Of a DNA stretch of 64,000 nucleotides, positions 31,150 through 42,115 are shown piece by piece. Below the pieces are notes generated by a model that saw only the letters and a list, made by a program, of their open reading frames with translations, searched no databases and had not been told where the DNA came from. The stretch is from Candidatus Omnitrophica bacterium UBA6210 (GTDB lineage: Bacteria; Omnitrophota; Gorgyraeia; Velamenicoccales; Velamenicoccaceae): contig DISM01000003.1 of NCBI GenBank assembly GCA_002421805.1, forward strand, positions 62,001-126,000, in the 5' to 3' direction. Position numbers and translations under genes: made by a program. How positions within the stretch are numbered: the first letter of the stretch is position 1; each line of letters opens with the position of its first letter.

Positions 31150-31246
31150 GATGTCGCTTCGCTCCAATTTCCAGTTACCAATTTCCGAATTCCAAACAAT
31201 CTCGTAATCTATTCCAAGATCTAAAGTTTGGAGTCAGAATTTTTAA

Positions 31247-31276
31247 ATGTTATCACAAAGAACTTAACCGTGTCAA
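31247..31276 (-). promoter_or_regulatory. Putative promoter of the ABC ATPase-GGDEF operon
   Basis: Minus-strand TTGACA (31271-31276) overlaps the accD stop codon; TAACAT (31247-31252) follows after 18 bp, or GATAAC after 16 bp. The -10 region reads TGATAACATTT, identical to the same region of the hrcA promoter. It lies about 100 bases before the ATPase start. Confidence 0.5.
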
Positions 31277-32112
31277 CTACAATAATCAATAAGCTGATGG
31301 AGCGTCTCTTTGAGGGCCTTCCTGTGGACGATCATATCCAAAAGTCCATGCTCCAGCATGAATTCGGACCGTTGGAACCCCTCGGGCAACTTCTGGCGTG
31401 TCGTCTGCTCGATCACGCGTGGACCGGCAAAGCCGATCAGCGCCTTGGGTTCGGCGATGATGATATCTCCCAACCCGGCAAAAGACGCCATGACGCCGCC
31501 CATGGTGGGATTGGTCAGGACCGAAATGAACAACAGCCCCGCCTCGTGATGGCGCCGCAGGGCCGCAGACGTCTTGGCCATCTGCATCAGGCTGAAAATC
31601 CCTTCATACATCCTGGCGCCGCCACCGGATCCAGAGACGATCACGAGCGGAAGCTGCTTTTCAATGGAAAACTCGATCGCCCGGGTGATCTTTTCGCCGA
31701 CGACCGCCCCCATGGATCCCATAATGAACCGCGAATCCGTAATGGCCACGACGGCCTTCTTACCGAAGATCTCCCCTTGGCCCGTGATCACGGCCTCTGT
31801 GAGCGATGTTGCCTTCCGGTCCTCGGCGAGCTTCTGCTTATAAGACTTGATCCCTCTGAACTCCAGGGGGTCGACACTGGACATCCCCTTATCGAATTCC
31901 TTGAAGGAATCCGCGTCCACGATCATCTCCAGCCTTTCGGGCGCCGTGACGTTAAAATGAAAATGGCACTTGGGACACACCTTGAGGCCCTCTTCAAGGG
32001 TCTTCTTATAGATAGGCTCCCCACACTCCTGGCACTTCGTCCACAGGCCCTCGGGGATCTCCCTCTTCCTGATCTTGACGACCGTATATTTGGGTTTACT
32101 GAAAAAAGCCAT
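31273..32112 (-). CDS. accD: Acetyl-CoA carboxylase carboxyltransferase beta subunit
   Basis: AccD (279 aa), with AccA, transfers the carboxyl group from biotin to acetyl-CoA to make malonyl-CoA. The N-terminal zinc ribbon is CQEC...CPKC (about residues 27-50). Then come DSRFIMGSMG, VSGSGGGARMYEG and the FAGPRVIEQTTRQKLPEGFQ segment. accA is not in the window. It is the last gene of the hrcA-led run, 12 bp after the DUF1015 gene. Confidence 0.95.
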   Translation of the reverse strand: MAFFSKPKYTVVKIRKREIPEGLWTKCQECGEPIYKKTLEEGLKVCPKCHFHFNVTAPERLEMIVDADSFKEFDKGMSSVDPLEFRGIKSYKQKLAEDRKATSLTEAVITGQGEIFGKKAVVAITDSRFIMGSMGAVVGEKITRAIEFSIEKQLPLVIVSGSGGGARMYEGIFSLMQMAKTSAALRRHHEAGLLFISVLTNPTMGGVMASFAGLGDIIIAEPKALIGFAGPRVIEQTTRQKLPEGFQRSEFMLEHGLLDMIVHRKALKETLHQLIDYCS

Positions 32113-32124
32113 AGACGCAGGGCG

Positions 32125-33390
32125 TTATAATTTGTTAATGACGAGGCCGCTGAGCAGCTTGGGATAGAAATACGTTGATTTTTGCGGCATGACATGACCG
32201 CCTAGGGCGATCGAGCGGATCTGTTCCATCTTGGTCGGGTTGAGAACAAAGAGAGCGCCGTAGGCACCGCTGTCGACTTCGGAAACAGCGCGCCCGAGAT
32301 CGATCTCATAGGCAATATCCTCTAAAGCGATCTTGCAGAGATGGTCGAAAGCGACCTTATGCAGAATGACGACATCCAGGTTCTTGTAGTCTTTCGGCCC
32401 TTCCTGGATCATCTTGTTACATGCGCGTTTTTCAGAAAGCTTCAACAGATAAAAATGATGGTCCTTGTAGAGGCCAAAGACGCCCACATCTTCCTGTCGT
32501 TCTTTCATGGCGGCCGACAGCTCCTGGGCGCCCGGCACTTCCTTGATGTCAAAGCAAGAGGACAGATCCTCAACGGTAAAGGCGGCATTCCTGATCAGCC
32601 TATGGGTAGGTAAAATACACAGCCCCTCGTCTTCGAGGGGCGTCAGATAGGTCATAATGTAATTATAAGAGTCTTTGAGGCCGACCGGGGATTCCTTGCG
32701 CTTGAACTCGCGGAACATCCTGGCGACTTCATGGCGGTGGTGGCCGTCGGCGATAAAAAGCTCCTTGTCGCCCAGGAATTCCTTGAATTTGGCGATCAAG
32801 GCCTCGTCCGTGACCTGCCAGACCCGGTGTCTGATATGCTCATCATCGACAATATCAAAGAGGGGTTTCTTGGGAAGGACGTGTTTCTTGAAGAGATCGT
32901 TCAACGCAGCGTGAGGGTCGGAAAAAACGGTAAAGATGGGGCTCAGGTTCGCCTCGACGCTCTTCAAGAGCTTCAGGCGGTCCTCTTTGGGGGCCGTGTG
33001 GGTGTGCTCATGCGGATAAACCGAGCGATCCTGCCCCTCCTCATCCAGCCGCATCAAAGCAATGACGCCGAGGCGTGTTTTGTTTTCTCCGTTGAGCGTA
33101 AATACCTGTTCGTAAAAATAAATGCCGCGCGCACTATCCTGCATCAGGACGCCCCTGCGCAGCCATTCTTCCAGATAACCTCCGGCCCGCGAGTATTTGT
33201 TCTCCCGGTCGTTATCGGCGCTAAAATCCTTGCCCAGGATAAGACGAATGATGTTATAAGCGTGTTTCTGGTAGAATTGCTCCTGCCCTCCCGCGTCGAT
33301 AATGTCATAAGGAGGGCAAACGACCTTGGCAACATCTTCCACGACTTCCAGATTATAGTGCAAGCCCGCAAAGGGCTCTATTTTGGCCAT
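32125..33390 (-). CDS. DUF1015-family protein
   Basis: A 421-aa member of the widespread DUF1015 family of unknown biochemical role. Family marks are the CPPYDII segment near the N-terminus, YPHEHTHTAPKEDRLKLL, the LFIADGHHRHEVA motif and the C-terminal MPQKSTYFYPK. The start at MAKIEPFAGL is preceded by GGAGG at slightly long spacing. It overlaps the vanZ-like gene by 13 bases. Confidence 0.88.
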   Translation of the reverse strand: MAKIEPFAGLHYNLEVVEDVAKVVCPPYDIIDAGGQEQFYQKHAYNIIRLILGKDFSADNDRENKYSRAGGYLEEWLRRGVLMQDSARGIYFYEQVFTLNGENKTRLGVIALMRLDEEGQDRSVYPHEHTHTAPKEDRLKLLKSVEANLSPIFTVFSDPHAALNDLFKKHVLPKKPLFDIVDDEHIRHRVWQVTDEALIAKFKEFLGDKELFIADGHHRHEVARMFREFKRKESPVGLKDSYNYIMTYLTPLEDEGLCILPTHRLIRNAAFTVEDLSSCFDIKEVPGAQELSAAMKERQEDVGVFGLYKDHHFYLLKLSEKRACNKMIQEGPKDYKNLDVVILHKVAFDHLCKIALEDIAYEIDLGRAVSEVDSGAYGALFVLNPTKMEQIRSIALGGHVMPQKSTYFYPKLLSGLVINKL

Positions 33391-33737
33391 GAGTAGAGAC
33401 CACCTCCTGCTACTGCTCCCAAGACATCCATTGCCCAATCTGCTGCGTCCAAGGTGCGCCCTGGGACAAAAACCTGATGAATTTCATCGGTCAAGGCATA
33501 TAACATTACCACAAACAAGGTAACAAGTAAAGCCTGAATTCTGCGGCGGCTGCCCATAATAGCCATGGCCCGCATCAATAAGACCCCCAGGGGAAAATAT
33601 TCAATAAAGTGGAGAATTTTATCGGCCCCGCAGAAGAGGCGGGGAACGGCACCTCCCGGCATAGCCGAAAGAACGAAGATCAGCAGGGCATATGCGCCCA
33701 CGGAAGCCCAGGCAAGGACAGTATGGTTTTTAGCCAT
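33378..33737 (-). CDS. VanZ-like membrane protein
   Basis: A 119-aa protein with four predicted membrane helices. VanZ marks are the DKILHFIEYFPLGVLL segment and YALTDEIHQVFVPGRTLDAADWAMDVLGA. VanZ gives low-level teicoplanin resistance in enterococci; chromosomal homologues are common and mostly uncharacterised, so no resistance is implied. Its ATG shares one base with the stop of the FmdB-like gene (TAATG). Confidence 0.85.
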   Translation of the reverse strand: MAKNHTVLAWASVGAYALLIFVLSAMPGGAVPRLFCGADKILHFIEYFPLGVLLMRAMAIMGSRRRIQALLVTLFVVMLYALTDEIHQVFVPGRTLDAADWAMDVLGAVAGGGLYSWPK

Positions 33738-33991
33738 TATTTTGCGCTGCCGGGGCACGATGAACAGCCGGGCTTGCTTCCAGCTGAAGGGCAAGACGCC
33801 GGCGCCCCTTTACGGTAGTCCGTAGCGTAAAAGCCCGATCCCTTGAAAATGATACCGGAACCGGAGCTGATCAGGCGCACGACCTTCCGTTTATGGCATT
33901 GCGGACAGACCTTAATGGCCTCGGCCGTGATAGACTGGGACTTCTCGAAACGATGGCCGCAAGCTTTGCACTCATATTCATACGTAGGCAT
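33737..33991 (-). CDS. FmdB-family zinc-ribbon protein
   Basis: An 84-aa protein beginning MPTYEYECKACGHRFE with a CxxC...CPQC zinc ribbon (about residues 8-32), the putative regulatory protein FmdB family. The Ser/Gly/Cys-rich tail (SGSGIIFKGSGFYATDYR) is also typical. Function is not established. It lies 21 bp after dnaJ in the heat-shock run. Confidence 0.9.
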   Translation of the reverse strand: MPTYEYECKACGHRFEKSQSITAEAIKVCPQCHKRKVVRLISSGSGIIFKGSGFYATDYRKGAPASCPSAGSKPGCSSCPGSAK

Positions 33992-34012
33992 TGTCTAAGC
34001 TCCCCTTCCCGT

Positions 34013-35146
34013 TTAACCTAAATCTATGTTCCTCAAGCGCGCGAATTCCTCAATGAGCTTTCTCTGGGCCGCATTCAACCCCTGAGGAATATCTACGACG
34101 ATCCGCACCAGCTCATCCCCCTTCACGCGGGTCCTGACGTCCGGAACCCCCTTGTCGCGGACACGAAAGATCTTCCCGGACTGCGTCCCGGAAGGGATCT
34201 TCATCTTAACGTTTCCGTAGAGGGTGGGAACATCGACCTCCGCGCCCAGGATCGCCTGTGCCGCTTCAATATGGACTTCGCACAAAAGATTATTACCCTG
34301 TCTCTCGTAAAGGTGGTGACTCTTAACACTGATGATCACGAAGAGGTCCCCTTTGCCGCCTTCAGCCTCTTCGCCTTCTCCGCGGACACGCAAATGAGAC
34401 CCTGTCTCCACACCGGCCGGGATCTTGACTGAGATCTTGCGGGCGACCTTCAGGCGCCCCTGGCCCGAGCATTGCGGGCAAGGGGTCGTGATGACCCGGC
34501 CTTCGCCGCCGCACTTGGTGCACGTCTGCGTCAGATGAAAGAACCCCTGGGAAACGGTCACCTGGCCGGCACCGCGGCAATAGGAACATGTCACTTTTTT
34601 ACTGCCGGCCTTGGCCCCCGTTCCCTTGCAAGCCGGACAGAATTCGTAACGGCTGATCTGGAATGTCTTTTCAGTGCCGAAAACCGCCTCTTCCAGCGTG
34701 ATCTCCAGTTCGATCTGAAGGTCGCGCCCCTGCCTGGACCTTCGGCCGCGGCGAGAAGAACCTCCGAAGACATCGGAACCGAAGAGCTCGTCAAAGATAC
34801 TCCCTTCTCCGCCCCCGAAATGGACATTTCCGCCGCCGCGGCCCCCGAACATCTCCTCAAAGATGCTTGAAAAATCTGCGCCGCGGAAAATATCCTCTGT
34901 CGAATAACGCTGGTCGATGCCGGCATGGCCGTATTGATCATAAAGACGGCGCTTGTTCTCGTCCGAAAGGACCGCGTAAGCCTCCGAGATCTCCTTGAAT
35001 TTCTCTTCGGCCTCTTTTTTTTGAGCGGCCTCGACGCGGTCCGGATGATACTTCATGGCCAACATCCGGTACGCCTTTTTGATCTCGTCGATCGTCGCGG
35101 ACTTGGCGACGCCCAGGATCTCGTAATAGTCGCGTTGTGTCGTCAT
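34013..35146 (-). CDS. dnaJ: Chaperone DnaJ
   Basis: DnaJ (377 aa) delivers unfolded clients to DnaK and stimulates its ATPase. A J domain with HPD (YHPDRVE, about residues 34-40), a Gly-rich stretch, and the zinc domain with four repeats (CPACKGTG, CSYCRGAG, CTKCGGEG, CPQCSGQG) precede the C-terminal substrate-binding domains. It lies 29 bp after dnaK under HrcA/CIRCE control. Confidence 0.97.
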   Translation of the reverse strand: MTTQRDYYEILGVAKSATIDEIKKAYRMLAMKYHPDRVEAAQKKEAEEKFKEISEAYAVLSDENKRRLYDQYGHAGIDQRYSTEDIFRGADFSSIFEEMFGGRGGGNVHFGGGEGSIFDELFGSDVFGGSSRRGRRSRQGRDLQIELEITLEEAVFGTEKTFQISRYEFCPACKGTGAKAGSKKVTCSYCRGAGQVTVSQGFFHLTQTCTKCGGEGRVITTPCPQCSGQGRLKVARKISVKIPAGVETGSHLRVRGEGEEAEGGKGDLFVIISVKSHHLYERQGNNLLCEVHIEAAQAILGAEVDVPTLYGNVKMKIPSGTQSGKIFRVRDKGVPDVRTRVKGDELVRIVVDIPQGLNAAQRKLIEEFARLRNIDLG

Positions 35147-35175
35147 ATCTTCACGCCTGCAAACTTACGCACTTC

Positions 35176-37077
35176 TTACTTCCCGTCCTCTTCCTTGTAT
35201 TCTGCGTCGATGATATCGTCATCTTTTCCGCTGCCGGAAGGCTTGGCGCCGCCTGCATCAGGCTCTTCAGCGGCCCCGTCTTGCGCAGGCCCCTTTCCCT
35301 TGGGACCGGCCTGCTGTTGTTTCTGGGCCGCGTCCTTATAGATGGCCTCAGCCAGCTTATGCGACGCCTGGGTCAACTCTTCCATGCCCTTCTTGATCTT
35401 GTCTGTATCCTTGCCCTTGATGGCCTCTTTCAGCGCGGACAATTTCTCCTCAATGGCCTTCTTTTCGGCATCGGAGACTTTGCTGCCGTAATCCTTCAGG
35501 GACTTTTCCGTCGAATAGACCAGGACATCGGCCTGATTCCGCGCTTCCACCTCTTCTTTTTTCTTCTCGTCTTCTCCGGCGAATTTTTCCGCTTCCTTGA
35601 CCATCTTGTCGATCTCGTCCTTGGAGAGCTTATGGGGCGCCGTAATACGGATCGACTGCTCCTTGCCGGTCCCCAGATCCTTGGCGTTGACATGGACGAT
35701 GCCGTTCGCATCGATATCGAAAGTCACCTCGACCTGCGGAATGCCTCGCGGCGCCGGCGGAATACCCACCAGGTCGAAACGGCCCAATTCCGTATTATCG
35801 CTGGCCATCGGCCTCTCGCCCTGCAAGACGCGGATCGTAACAGCCGTCTGGTTGTCCGCTGCCGTTGAAAATACCTGGCTCTTCTTGGTCGGGATCGTCG
35901 TATTCCTCTCAATAAGCTTCGTGGAAACGCCGCCCAACGTCTCGATACCCAAAGACAGGGGCGTCACGTCCAACAACAGGACGTCCTTGATGTCTCCCTT
36001 GATGATCGCCGCCTGGACAGCCGCGCCCATGGCAACGCATTCCATCGGGTCGACGCCGCGCTCGATCTTCTTGCCTACAAAATCCTCGACGAATTTCTGG
36101 ACAATGGGCATGCGGGTCGGACCGCCCACCATGATGATCTTATGAACATCCGATGCCTTGACCTTGGCGTCTTCCAGCGCTTTTTCCATCGGACCGCGGC
36201 ACTTATCGATGATCGGCCTCACCAGTTCTTCAAGCTTGGCGCGCGTGATCGACATCGTCAAGTGTTTGGGTCCGGTATTGTCCGCCGTGATGAACGGCAG
36301 GTTGATGTCCGTCGTCAGGGTGCTTGAGAGTTCGATCTTGGCCTTCTCTGCCGCCTCCCGGATCCTCTGGATCGCCATCCTGTCGTTGCGCACATCGATA
36401 CCGGAGTCTTTTTTGAACTCGGTGGCGATGTAATCGATCAGGACGTTGTCCATGTCCGTACCGCCCAGTTGCGTGTCTCCGTGCGTAGACTTGACCTCAA
36501 AAACACCCTCGGCCATCTCCATGATGGTGACGTCCAGTGTTCCGCCGCCCAGATCGAACACCATGATCTTCTGTTCCTTGCCTGCCTTGTCCAGGCCATA
36601 CGCCAGGCACGCGGCCGTCGGCTCATTGACGATACGCAGGACCTTGAGGCCAGCGATCTCGCCGGCGTCCTTGGTCGCCTGTCTCTGGTTATCGTCAAAA
36701 TACGCGGGACACGTGATCACAGCCTCGTTGACCGGCTCGCCCAAATAGCTCTCAGCGTCCTGCTTGATCTTCTGCAGAATAAACGCAGAGATCTGCTGAG
36801 GGGTATACTCCTTGCCGAAAACCTTGAATTTGTAATCCGTCCCCATCTTGCGCTTGGCCGCCATGATCGTGCCTTCGGGGTTAATGGCCGCCTGGCGCCT
36901 GGCCGGCTCGCCGACCAGACGCTGACCGTCCTTGGTGAACGCCACATAAGACGGAAACGCCTTGCCTCCGCCGACCGTCGTGCCTTCTGCCGAAGGAATG
37001 ATCACGGGCCTGCTGCCTTCCATGACGGACGCCGCTGAATTCGATGTCCCTAGATCGATACCGATAATTTTTGCCAT
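35176..37077 (-). CDS. dnaK: Chaperone DnaK (Hsp70)
   Basis: DnaK (633 aa) is an ATP-driven chaperone. The ATPase domain begins MAKIIGIDLGTSNSAASVMEG, with VFDLGGGTLDVTI and GGPTRMPIVQ motifs. The linker DVLLLDVTPLSLGIETLGG and the substrate-binding domain follow, ending in a disordered Gly/Pro/Asp tail with the DDDIIDAEYKE-type motif. A GGAGG site lies before the ATG. It is 55 bp after grpE. Confidence 0.98.
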   Translation of the reverse strand: MAKIIGIDLGTSNSAASVMEGSRPVIIPSAEGTTVGGGKAFPSYVAFTKDGQRLVGEPARRQAAINPEGTIMAAKRKMGTDYKFKVFGKEYTPQQISAFILQKIKQDAESYLGEPVNEAVITCPAYFDDNQRQATKDAGEIAGLKVLRIVNEPTAACLAYGLDKAGKEQKIMVFDLGGGTLDVTIMEMAEGVFEVKSTHGDTQLGGTDMDNVLIDYIATEFKKDSGIDVRNDRMAIQRIREAAEKAKIELSSTLTTDINLPFITADNTGPKHLTMSITRAKLEELVRPIIDKCRGPMEKALEDAKVKASDVHKIIMVGGPTRMPIVQKFVEDFVGKKIERGVDPMECVAMGAAVQAAIIKGDIKDVLLLDVTPLSLGIETLGGVSTKLIERNTTIPTKKSQVFSTAADNQTAVTIRVLQGERPMASDNTELGRFDLVGIPPAPRGIPQVEVTFDIDANGIVHVNAKDLGTGKEQSIRITAPHKLSKDEIDKMVKEAEKFAGEDEKKKEEVEARNQADVLVYSTEKSLKDYGSKVSDAEKKAIEEKLSALKEAIKGKDTDKIKKGMEELTQASHKLAEAIYKDAAQKQQQAGPKGKGPAQDGAAEEPDAGGAKPSGSGKDDDIIDAEYKEEDGK

Positions 37078-37132
37078 TATATCCTCCTTGCTAAGCTCGG
37101 ACCTCAGTATCCCAATGTTATCGATTTCAGGC

Positions 37133-37753
37133 CTATGCCTGCTTTTCGTTATTCTTTTTTTCTACTCTTTTAGCCACCCGCACCTTGGCCGTACGGATGA
37201 TCCTGTCATTCATTCTGTAACCTTTTTGCATCTCTTCGATCACTTCGCCGTCCTCGTGATCGGGAGTCTCCGTCTGCACCAATGCCTCATGCTGATTAGG
37301 ATCGAACTTTTTGCCCTTGGCCGGGATCACGACAACCCCGCGCTTTTTCAACAACTCATAGAGATGCGCCAGGATCATCTCGATGCCTTTCAAGAAGGCG
37401 TCTGAATTTTCCTGCCCTCTTTCCGCGGCCTCGACAGACCTCTCCAGATCATCCAGTATCCCCAGCAGATCGACGATGATGTCTTCGTGGGCATATTTCT
37501 GGAACTCCTGCTTATCGCGCTCCAGGCGCTTGCGCGCATTCTCGAAATCCGCCTGCTGGCGCAAGAACCTGTCCCAGGTTTCTTTGGCCTTTGCGGCCTC
37601 TTCTTTTAATTTTTCGTATTCTTCCCTTTTCAGCGTCACCATATCTCCGCCGGGAGCCGCCCCCGACACCTGGGCCTCCTTGCCGGACTTGACAGTCTCC
37701 GTCCCTGAAGGAAGATGGTTTTTTTTATCGTCGGCGTGACCGTTCTTGTTCAT
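37133..37753 (-). CDS. grpE: Nucleotide exchange factor GrpE
   Basis: GrpE (206 aa) releases ADP from DnaK. A disordered, charged N-terminus (about 1-40) is followed by the long dimerisation helix (KEEAAKAKETWDRFLRQQADFENARKR) and the C-terminal beta domain (KFDPNQHEALVQTE). The hrcA-grpE-dnaK-dnaJ order is the classical CIRCE-regulated operon. Confidence 0.95.
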   Translation of the reverse strand: MNKNGHADDKKNHLPSGTETVKSGKEAQVSGAAPGGDMVTLKREEYEKLKEEAAKAKETWDRFLRQQADFENARKRLERDKQEFQKYAHEDIIVDLLGILDDLERSVEAAERGQENSDAFLKGIEMILAHLYELLKKRGVVVIPAKGKKFDPNQHEALVQTETPDHEDGEVIEEMQKGYRMNDRIIRTAKVRVAKRVEKKNNEKQA

Positions 37754-37832
37754 AGCGCCTCAAATATCGTTGTTATTGCAGTTTCATCCCAAAAAAATAA
37801 AGCCTCATATCAGGGAAGGCCTGCGGGTCCTG

Positions 37833-38579
37833 TTAAAATCTTTCGATATTCCTGGCGAAGGCTTCGGAGACATACTCGATAAGAGGAATGACCTGATCAT
37901 AAGCCATTCTTTTGGGGCCGATCAGGGCCAGGCGACCCGACCGCTTTTGCTGATCCTCATAGCGCGAGACAACGATCGCGCAATGCTCCATCTGGGGGCA
38001 GGCGATCTCTTTGCCGATATATACCTGCGTCTGACCAGAAAAATTGCGGTTGACGAGATCGATCAGTTCTTCCTTCTTCTCCAGGATCTCCAGGATCATC
38101 TGAACTTTATGAATGTCGGAAAATTCCGGATGTTCCAGAAGATAACGCGCCCCGCATGCATATGTCCTCTCGACTTCGTTTTCGTTAAAATATACCAGGC
38201 TCGTATAATGCGTGAAATCCGACATAAGCCGGCTCGTCTCTTCAAAAAGATCGTCAAGCTCCTGCACCTTGAGTTCATAGATCTTGTCGATAAACTCCGT
38301 CTCTCTCAAAGAAAGCTTCTTTTTGTTCATCAGAACGTTGATATAAAGCCTGTAGCCTTCGTCGGTCGGAATGCGGCCGGCAGAGGTATGGGGATGGGTC
38401 AAAAACCCCAGCTCCTCAAGTTCGGAAAAAACATTGCGCACGCTGGCCGAGCTTAAAGCCAGCCTCCTTTTTCTGCGCAGAGATTCCGAAGAAATGGGCG
38501 TGGCGGAATTGAGATACATCTCAATCGAAGCCAGCAGGATCTCTTTATTCCTTAAATCGTGGTCTGTCAGCCTAGGCAT
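37833..38579 (-). CDS. hrcA: Heat-inducible repressor HrcA, lacking the central domain
   Basis: HrcA represses chaperone operons by binding CIRCE. The N-terminal winged helix (residues 1-~75; LSSASVRNVFSELEELGFLTHPHTSAGRIPTDEGYR) and the C-terminal block (IGKEIACPQMEHCAIVVSRY...LIGPKRMAYDQVIPLIEYV) match the family. The protein is 248 aa against a usual ~340: after TSLVYF the sequence passes almost directly to LLEHPEFSDIHKV, so about 90-95 residues of the central inserted domain are missing. The frame is intact. Its own promoter carries a CIRCE site. Confidence 0.93.
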   Translation of the reverse strand: MPRLTDHDLRNKEILLASIEMYLNSATPISSESLRRKRRLALSSASVRNVFSELEELGFLTHPHTSAGRIPTDEGYRLYINVLMNKKKLSLRETEFIDKIYELKVQELDDLFEETSRLMSDFTHYTSLVYFNENEVERTYACGARYLLEHPEFSDIHKVQMILEILEKKEELIDLVNRNFSGQTQVYIGKEIACPQMEHCAIVVSRYEDQQKRSGRLALIGPKRMAYDQVIPLIEYVSEAFARNIERF

Positions 38580-38595
38580 GCTTGGGCCTGTTTTG

Positions 38596-38622
38596 TTAGC
38601 ACTCCATAAATCAGACTGCTAA
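38596..38622 (-). promoter_or_regulatory. CIRCE operator
   Basis: TTAGCACTC, nine bases, GACTGCTAA: the CIRCE consensus (TTAGCACTC-N9-GAGTGCTAA) with one mismatch in the right arm. It lies 17-43 bases before the hrcA start codon and just downstream of the predicted -10, where HrcA binding would block transcription. Confidence 0.92.
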
Positions 38623-38629
38623 AATAAAA

Positions 38630-38657
38630 ATGTTATCATAATTCAATGGTTTGTCAA
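38630..38657 (-). promoter_or_regulatory. Promoter of the hrcA-grpE-dnaK-dnaJ operon
   Basis: Minus-strand TTGACA (38652-38657) and TAACAT (38630-38635) are separated by 16 bp, with the CIRCE operator immediately downstream. The -35 overlaps the TCAA that flanks the inverted-repeat element at 38658-38781, so the outer end of that element directly abuts the promoter. Confidence 0.7.
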
Positions 38658-38781
38658 CCCCGTTAGAGACAATTCTCCATGCTCAACTCAAATTGCAGAT
38701 TCAGTATCGCAAGATACTTCATCATCAAAACGACTTACGGTTGACAGAAAACGACCTTGAAACAACCTGTCTCTAACGGGG
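38658..38781. mobile_element. MITE-like element, 124 bp, 13-bp terminal inverted repeats
   Basis: The segment starts CCCCGTTAGAGAC and ends with the exact inverse GTCTCTAACGGGG, and is flanked on both sides by TCAA (38654-38657 and 38782-38785) in direct orientation, like a 4-bp target duplication. It encodes no protein. In its middle is a perfect 6-bp hairpin with a GCAA loop (38703-38718, AGTATC/GATACT). The features fit a small non-autonomous transposon; the parent family is not identified. Confidence 0.6.
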
Positions 38782-38839
38782 TCAACCACAAAAAACCAAC
38801 TCCCCGTCTTGTTTGTGCAACATCAAAAGAAACAGGGAG

Positions 38840-39166
38840 TTAACGTTCTCTGCGGCGTTTTTCCCTTGTGAGTTTTGACTTATGTTTCTCGATCTGACGC
38901 GCCAGGTCGAGGAATGCCGCGTTAATGGCCGCGACATGGTCCTGTCCCCGTTCACGGCAATGAATGGCAATAGAAGGCAAAAATAAACTTAAAGACGCAA
39001 AGAACTCATCTTTCTTATGGGGATTCTTGTCCAGGACGCCATGCAGGTAGACCAGGTCGTCGCTAAACCTTTTTAAATATTTTTTGGCCTTTGCCGCCTT
39101 CTGGTCAAAATACTCCTTGAACGCCGGGTCTTCTTCCACATGACTTACCGTAAACGTTGTCTTCAT
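38840..39166 (-). CDS. Ribosome hibernation / HPF-RaiA family protein
   Basis: A 108-aa protein of the sigma54-modulation/HPF family, which binds the 30S decoding region of idle ribosomes. It begins MKTTFTVSHVEEDPAFKEYF, with the beta-alpha-beta-beta-beta-alpha layout and the C-terminal helix AAINAAFLDLARQIEKHKSKL; the very basic tail (TREKRRRER) replaces the long-HPF dimerisation domain, so this is a short form. Its GGGGAG ribosome binding site lies inside the end of clpB, one base before which the gene starts. It is co-transcribed with hspR and clpB. Confidence 0.82.
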   Translation of the reverse strand: MKTTFTVSHVEEDPAFKEYFDQKAAKAKKYLKRFSDDLVYLHGVLDKNPHKKDEFFASLSLFLPSIAIHCRERGQDHVAAINAAFLDLARQIEKHKSKLTREKRRRER

Positions 39167-39167
39167 C

Positions 39168-41758
<2,591 letters not shown>

Positions 41759-41762
<4 letters not shown>

Positions 41763-42013
41763 TCTTCCATCTCCAGGATCACTTTGATACCGCTGATATT
41801 GACCCCTTTTTCATCCATCAGATAATGGATATATTCAAGCCTCTTGATATCCTTCATGGAATAAAAACGGATCTTCTTGAACTTCCGCTGGGGGGCAACC
41901 AGGCCTTCTTTCTCGAGGGCGCGCAAGGTCCATTCCGGCATATCCAAAAGCTGGCTGACAATGCCGATGGCATACACAGCGTCGGACTCCGATATCCTTA
42001 TCTTTGGCTTCAT
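41759..42013 (-). CDS. hspR: MerR-family heat-shock regulator, HspR-like
   Basis: An 84-aa protein with a MerR winged-helix domain only: YAIGIVSQLLDMPEWTLRALEKEGLVAPQR, then the RFYSMKDIKRLEYIHYLMDEKGVNISGIKVIL wing and second helix pair. HspR of actinobacteria and others represses clpB and dnaK through HAIR sites. Its position at the head of hspR-clpB-hpf supports the assignment. No HAIR consensus (CTTGAGT-N7-ACTCAAG) was seen upstream, so the operator may differ. Confidence 0.8.
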
Positions 42014-42041
42014 GGCCTTCTCTTATTTGACCTACGATAAA

Positions 42042-42070
42042 AATTTAACACATCTAATTAATTTTGTCAA
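42042..42070 (-). promoter_or_regulatory. Promoter of hspR-clpB-hpf
   Basis: Minus-strand TTGACA (42065-42070), 17-bp spacer, TAAATT (42042-42047), about 30 bases before the hspR start. The spacer is A/T-rich. A repressor site could overlap it, but no clear palindrome was identified. Confidence 0.68.
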
Positions 42071-42115
42071 GTAAATTAACTAACCCCGCATGGACCCCCA
42101 GCCGCCACGATACCT

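Noticed and set aside
33378..33737. Glycopeptide resistance determinant (vanZ)
   Set aside because: No vanHAX genes or regulators are nearby; isolated VanZ-like proteins are common and do not imply resistance.
42014..42115. HAIR operator upstream of hspR
   Set aside because: CTTGAGT-N7-ACTCAAG is not present; only a partial CTTGACA that is part of the -35 hexamer.
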